Assembly: GCA_002862205.1 (NCBI GenBank)
Contig: PKCN01000267.1
Location: forward strand, 1 to 64,000
Direction of reading: 5' to 3'
DNA from: Planctomycetaceae bacterium
Lineage (GTDB): Bacteria > Planctomycetota > Planctomycetia > Pirellulales > Pirellulaceae
DNA: 64,000 bases
Shown here: in pieces, positions 59,340 to 64,000 of the stretch
Layout: each line of letters begins with the position of its first letter
Numbering within the stretch: the first letter of the stretch is position 1
Made by a program: the position numbers and the translations under genes
The notes under the pieces: generated by a model
What the model was told of the DNA's origin: nothing
The model's database searches: none
The model's input: only the letters and a program-made list of their open reading frames with translations

Positions 59340-62300
59340 TTACTGGTTCTCGCTGGGGGCAGTCAACTCGGGTACGAGTGGCGGGTTCAATCCAGTTTCG
59401 TCCGCGTCTGCCGAAGGAGCGACGTTTGCGTCGGCAGCAGGAACGGCAGCGGCGTCTTCTTCCTCTTTCAGAATCTTGGCTTCACCAGCATCGGGCTTTG
59501 TTTTGGAGTCTGTGGATGTATCGGGTGTTGGCATTTCAACCGGTAGCGGCATGTCCTCGGACTCCAACGTCTGCAGTGGCATGGCTTCGGTTGGCAAGTT
59601 TGCACCTTCCTCTTCCAATCCCGGCAATTCTTCGATGGGCATACCATCGATCGTAATGGGTTGGTCGTTGCTGATTTTGTAGACTGGCGCCGTGAATTCA
59701 GGCTCACGTGGAAGCGGGTTGTATCGTAGCCCGCAGTCGTTGCATCCGCAGTCGATCAGGCCGTCCAGAGTGGTGCCCGGGTATTGCAGCAATGTTTCTG
59801 GAGAGATTTTACCTGGATCGATCCACAATCCCTCAGGGGTCAATTCCATGGTTCCCAAGTCGAGGTCCAGATTTCGGCGAACGGTTTCGTAGTTCACATA
59901 AACACCGAGGAGACCATTTTGTGCGTCGAGCAACGCAGACAAAGCCTGGATGGTATCTCGTGCTTCAGTTGCGCCGGATCCGGTTTGGGCGGTCGACTCC
60001 CTCAGATCTCTTAAGTCAGCGTTGAGTTCGATCTGGTCGGCAGCGATGCCAACTAACTTGCGGCGGTATTCAAATGCCAGTCGGTCACGCATCAACTGCC
60101 GTATCTCGGCACGCAGAGTTTGCCAAATAGCATCTTCAAACTGGTAGTAATCACGTTTTTTCTGCTCATAGTTGATCAGAATTCTTCGGTAATTGTTTCG
60201 TTCAACCAGTCTCGTGATCGGGGCGTCCCACTGTAACGCAATGTCCAGATTTCCTGTCTTGTTAAGCACAGGTCCGTTCACGTCCGAGGACCCAATTCCA
60301 CCGCGTATGTCGACGTTCAACTCGCTTTCCAAATCATCTGCAACCACTTCAATTTGACGCCATGCGTCGACAAGGGCCGCTCTTGCATTCGCGTAGTCCC
60401 TACGGTTTCGTCTTGCGATTTCAAATGCGACATCAGGTGAAATATCAACTTCCGGCAATAGGATGCTTTCTGTTCTGGCTTGAGCCTGAAGCAGTTGCAG
60501 TACGAGAACATCATTACCGAGGTCAGCTACCAGATCCTGCGAAGCGAGGATCACGTTGTCTCTGAGTTGACGAGCAAGGTCACGAGGGTCAATTTTTCCC
60601 GGCGCTGCATCTTGAAGACTCTTGAAAGAATCCTGCAGTTGGTTCAGCTTGGTAAGGTAAGCATTCAGTCGTGCCTTCAATTTTTCCTGGTCTTCGACTA
60701 GCTCTGACAGCAGTCCTGCCAGTTTTGATGTATCAAAAATGGACTCGTCAATGTCTGCGACGTTCAGCAGGCCGCAGATACTACCCTGCTCTGCAATGAA
60801 CAACTCTTTCAGACTTTTGGCCTGACTTGTGCGTTCCGGGATTGCTTTTTCGAGAACCGCAATGTCCTGCAGTACGGCGGGCAAATCCGTCTTGATGACG
60901 TCACGTAAGAAGTTTTCGAGTGGCTCCAGTTCGACTTCCAGTTCACGCAGTGACTCAGCCAATTCCGGGGTCCACTCGATTTGGGAAACGGGAAGCCCGG
61001 TATCCTCATCGATTTTGAATTGGCTTCGCTCCAGAATCGAGATATTCAATTCTCCGACATTTGTCCTCAGGATGCTCAATTCCTCCCTACGTTTTAAGAG
61101 TCGTTGATCGATCAGTTCAAATTGCTTCAGGATCGGGTCGTCCAATTCCACACAGATGTACGGAGGAAGTCCCAGCGTGCGTAGAAACTGGTCAATGCCG
61201 AGTTGGAAATTCGCTTGTTGTGAAACCAGGCTGTTGAGTGAACTTGTAAGCTGTTGGCGGGTTTGTGCAACCTGCAACCGCTGACGAACGATACTCTGCG
61301 AATCAGGGATCGTCGTCAGCAACTCGATGAGGGTATCTTCAAAAAGCAGCAGAACCTCACGTTGCCGGGTGATGTTTTCCTCAAGGTTGCGGATGGTGAG
61401 TTGCCGTTGCAGAAGTCCGATAAATCCTCCGGCCGATGCGAAGCCTGAGGGACTCAGTGAGATTGTTCCGACAGCAGTCTGTACATTGGCTGAGACTCGG
61501 TTGCCTGTCGTGACGTTGAGGTAAAACCCGCGACGAAATCTTTCAAATGCTCTGACCCCTGCCAGAAGTTCACGCTCGGATTGTGTGAGCCCTTCCATGA
61601 CCTTGTCGCGACCTGCATTACGCAGCAGCGGCATTAACAGGGTAAAGTCCAGTACATTGGCAGCGGTGCTTGAACTGGAATCACCAAGGTTCCATACAAT
61701 CTCGTTTGCCAGACCAACAAGCAGGTTCCCGCCGGTAGCAAAATTGCGATTCATTCGCATGCTACGGTCCCCCAACGTCAGATTCGTTGGCCCGCCCCGT
61801 TCGGTGCCCAGAATGCTCTCAGCACCCCCAAAAAATTGGGTGTCAAACTGAAAACGCTCACCGCTCACATCGAGAGCAACCAGGTACAGTTGCTCAAGTT
61901 GCTCTTGGTACTCCGGTGATTCCAACAATGCAATTTGGGTCGCATTTTCTGCATTGAGAACCAAAACACCGTCTTCATTCAGTGGTAGAAACTGCCACCA
62001 GTCGGGACTTTCAGCCCCATTGGTCAGGCCGGCTGCCTCCCACAGCGGGTAACCCCGGCGACCATCGACACATTGCATGTAGCGGTAGGACGCTGGATCA
62101 TCCAATGGCATGGGCTGAAAATCGAGGTCAAAAGGATTGAACATTCGACTTCGGCGATCAACATCGATCCTGAGGGGCACATTGGGCGGTCTGGCGACTG
62201 CCGCGGCTTTCTGGTCAATCAGGTGATATGCCTCCATATCCGCCTGTTTCCGATAATACTGCCTGTGACATCCCGTCGCGGTACACGCGAACAGCGTCAA

Positions 62301-62342
62301 AAGAGTGAGTAGGCTGAGGTGAGGTCTCTGAGAGTGTTTCAT
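59340..62342 (-). CDS. Large TolC-like outer-membrane efflux lipoprotein
   Basis: Lipobox CTATGC; VLNAENATQIALLESPEYQEQLEQLYL; PEVDISPDVAFEIARRNRRDYANARAALVDAWRQIEVVADDLESELNVDIRGG; A/E/P-rich tail. Confidence 0.82.
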   Translation of the reverse strand: MKHSQRPHLSLLTLLTLFACTATGCHRQYYRKQADMEAYHLIDQKAAAVARPPNVPLRIDVDRRSRMFNPFDLDFQPMPLDDPASYRYMQCVDGRRGYPLWEAAGLTNGAESPDWWQFLPLNEDGVLVLNAENATQIALLESPEYQEQLEQLYLVALDVSGERFQFDTQFFGGAESILGTERGGPTNLTLGDRSMRMNRNFATGGNLLVGLANEIVWNLGDSSSSTAANVLDFTLLMPLLRNAGRDKVMEGLTQSERELLAGVRAFERFRRGFYLNVTTGNRVSANVQTAVGTISLSPSGFASAGGFIGLLQRQLTIRNLEENITRQREVLLLFEDTLIELLTTIPDSQSIVRQRLQVAQTRQQLTSSLNSLVSQQANFQLGIDQFLRTLGLPPYICVELDDPILKQFELIDQRLLKRREELSILRTNVGELNISILERSQFKIDEDTGLPVSQIEWTPELAESLRELEVELEPLENFLRDVIKTDLPAVLQDIAVLEKAIPERTSQAKSLKELFIAEQGSICGLLNVADIDESIFDTSKLAGLLSELVEDQEKLKARLNAYLTKLNQLQDSFKSLQDAAPGKIDPRDLARQLRDNVILASQDLVADLGNDVLVLQLLQAQARTESILLPEVDISPDVAFEIARRNRRDYANARAALVDAWRQIEVVADDLESELNVDIRGGIGSSDVNGPVLNKTGNLDIALQWDAPITRLVERNNYRRILINYEQKKRDYYQFEDAIWQTLRAEIRQLMRDRLAFEYRRKLVGIAADQIELNADLRDLRESTAQTGSGATEARDTIQALSALLDAQNGLLGVYVNYETVRRNLDLDLGTMELTPEGLWIDPGKISPETLLQYPGTTLDGLIDCGCNDCGLRYNPLPREPEFTAPVYKISNDQPITIDGMPIEELPGLEEEGANLPTEAMPLQTLESEDMPLPVEMPTPDTSTDSKTKPDAGEAKILKEEEDAAAVPAADANVAPSADADETGLNPPLVPELTAPSENQ

Positions 62343-62775
62343 GAGTCGGATGACCGCTAAAACTGTGCAATTCGTTAAGATCAAAGAGGATTGCTGACAC
62401 TGGATTTTGGCAATCCCCGCATTTAAATCAGTTCGACCGGTTCGATGGATTAATCCAGCAATATGCTCCCTGCGTTACAAACCGCTTGGGCAGAACGAGC
62501 CCACAGAGGCCGACTGGGTAAGCGTTGACGATTCTGCAGGCTCTGAGACTGCTGTTTTTGGTACCCGTTATCTGGGGGGGGCGGATGGTGGCGGCAAAAA
62601 AATCCTCTTTCACTGTGGCAGCCGAGAAATCCTTGACGTTACAAATAGCCCAACTTAATATCTCTTATAGGCACTTTTTGCCGCTCCTCTGAGAAACAGT
62701 GCGTTGATACCGGTGTGCTGATGCCGATTCAGATGATGTACCTCCATCTCTAGCTGTGATGATTGCAAAGCGAAC

Positions 62776-64000
62776 ATGATAATTCTCGCAAGCGTGCTGT
62801 TTCTTTTACTGGTCGGCTTTGCTGTCGTCGTTTGGAAAGCCGCCTCGAACTGGCGTTGGTTCAACATCGTGGCCATTGTGCTGACGATGTTCTTGGCCAT
62901 CGCTTTCCTGTTCCCAACTGCTGTGGTACTCAAGAGCCGCTCTGCTTGGCACAAGATCCAAGCGGATTTGGAAAAGCAGGTGGTCGATCTTCAAGGCGAG
63001 ACGAAGCGAATCAAGCTGGGGGAAGTGGTCGGTGCCGATTCAGCGCGGAGCGGTGGTTTGGTTGATCTGCAGAGTGAGCTTGGCGCGTTGGCACTGGAAG
63101 CTGGTCGTCGTTGGCGCAATTTGCAATACAAGAGCGGTAACCTCAACGCGAAGCCAATCTCCATTTTACTCGGTGCACCGCCCGTTGCCGGGATTGGTGG
63201 GCAACCTGCCGAACCTGCTGGCGATGCAGCGAACAAGCCATTGGTACCAGATCAAACACTGGTGTATGGCTTTTCCGAGGTAGAGGATGATGAGAGCCTG
63301 GTCATGGCTCCCATGTTCTACTTGGGCGAATTCATTGTGCAAGCAAGCAACGCCAATGAGCTAACGCTGGTGCCGGCAGGACCGCTTGAAGACAACCAGG
63401 TGGAATACATCAAGCAAGGAAAGGCCCGCAGCTGGTTGCTATGCGAACTGTTGCCGCCGGACGGTCACTACCCTTTCCTGGCTTCGGATGAGCCTGAAAC
63501 TGGTAACTGCTTGGGCAGTGTTGACGAAGCTCTGGTGAAGTCTCTCCTTGTAGAGGCCTCCGAACAGACACAACGAGCCTACTTGGATGATGGACGCTCG
63601 AAGGATCCGGATGATCCGCCAGCGACGCATTGGGTTGAAGTGCAGTTTACGAAGAAACACAAAATTCAGGTTGATAGCCCCGGCCAGCAACGAAGTTTGA
63701 TTGATGGTGGCTTTTATGATGGCAGTGGTAGGGCTCTGGATGCCGCACTGCAGCATGGTGCCGATGGCTACATCACTTTTGAAATTGGTGACAAGGTCTT
63801 ACTGAAGATTGAAGGAGCAACAGAGTTGTTGAACTCGGATGTCGCCAAGAAGTTGGGTGATTACTTTCTGCGACCGCTCAATGATTACGGATTTTTATTC
63901 AGTCGTATTCGACTCAATCTGATAAAACTTGCGGACCAGAATAAGGAACTCACCTCGGAGAAAGCTGTCTTGGAGGAAATGTTTGGTAAGACACAGCAAA
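62776..64000 (+). CDS. Membrane-anchored hypothetical protein, truncated by the window edge
   Basis: MIILASVLFLLLVGFAVVVWKAASNWRWFNIVAIVLTMFLAIAFLFPTAVVLKSRSAWHKIQADLEKQVVDLQGE..., open to base 64000. Confidence 0.75.
   Translation, partial: MIILASVLFLLLVGFAVVVWKAASNWRWFNIVAIVLTMFLAIAFLFPTAVVLKSRSAWHKIQADLEKQVVDLQGETKRIKLGEVVGADSARSGGLVDLQSELGALALEAGRRWRNLQYKSGNLNAKPISILLGAPPVAGIGGQPAEPAGDAANKPLVPDQTLVYGFSEVEDDESLVMAPMFYLGEFIVQASNANELTLVPAGPLEDNQVEYIKQGKARSWLLCELLPPDGHYPFLASDEPETGNCLGSVDEALVKSLLVEASEQTQRAYLDDGRSKDPDDPPATHWVEVQFTKKHKIQVDSPGQQRSLIDGGFYDGSGRALDAALQHGADGYITFEIGDKVLLKIEGATELLNSDVAKKLGDYFLRPLNDYGFLFSRIRLNLIKLADQNKELTSEKAVLEEMFGKTQQ

Overview
The window is a gene-dense chromosomal segment, about 53-55% GC by eye, with no phage, transposon, CRISPR or rRNA/tRNA genes recognised. 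Gene content suggests Planctomycetota (inference): a sulfatase, large lipoprotein-type TolC proteins, a TatC with a long insert, and T2SS-like pseudopilins with fused PilM/N- and PilO/P-like proteins. Supported loci include a protease/transglutaminase-like fusion, trmB, a HemD-HemE fusion, LysR-gltB-gltD, pyrK next to an RluB-type pseudouridine synthase, manA, tatC, an acyl-CoA synthetase-like gene, class II aldolase, a YjhG-type dehydratase and a DEAD-box helicase. There is also an rbs-like ABC operon whose permease carries a large soluble insertion. A seven-gene pseudopilin/assembly operon spans about 40.0-47.5 kb. It is followed by an NMT1-type ABC transporter, a Ser/Thr kinase, an ABC-2 exporter, a two-component system and a TolC-like lipoprotein. 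The most unusual non-gene signal is a set of about eleven unrelated short tandem duplications (14-22 bp units) confined to intergenic DNA or gene 3' ends. Three of them contain, or begin exactly at, a stop codon. At one of them (54701-54764) a convergent minus-strand ORF reads through the repeat into the antisense of the neighbouring gene. All functional calls come from reading motifs by eye; no database search was run.
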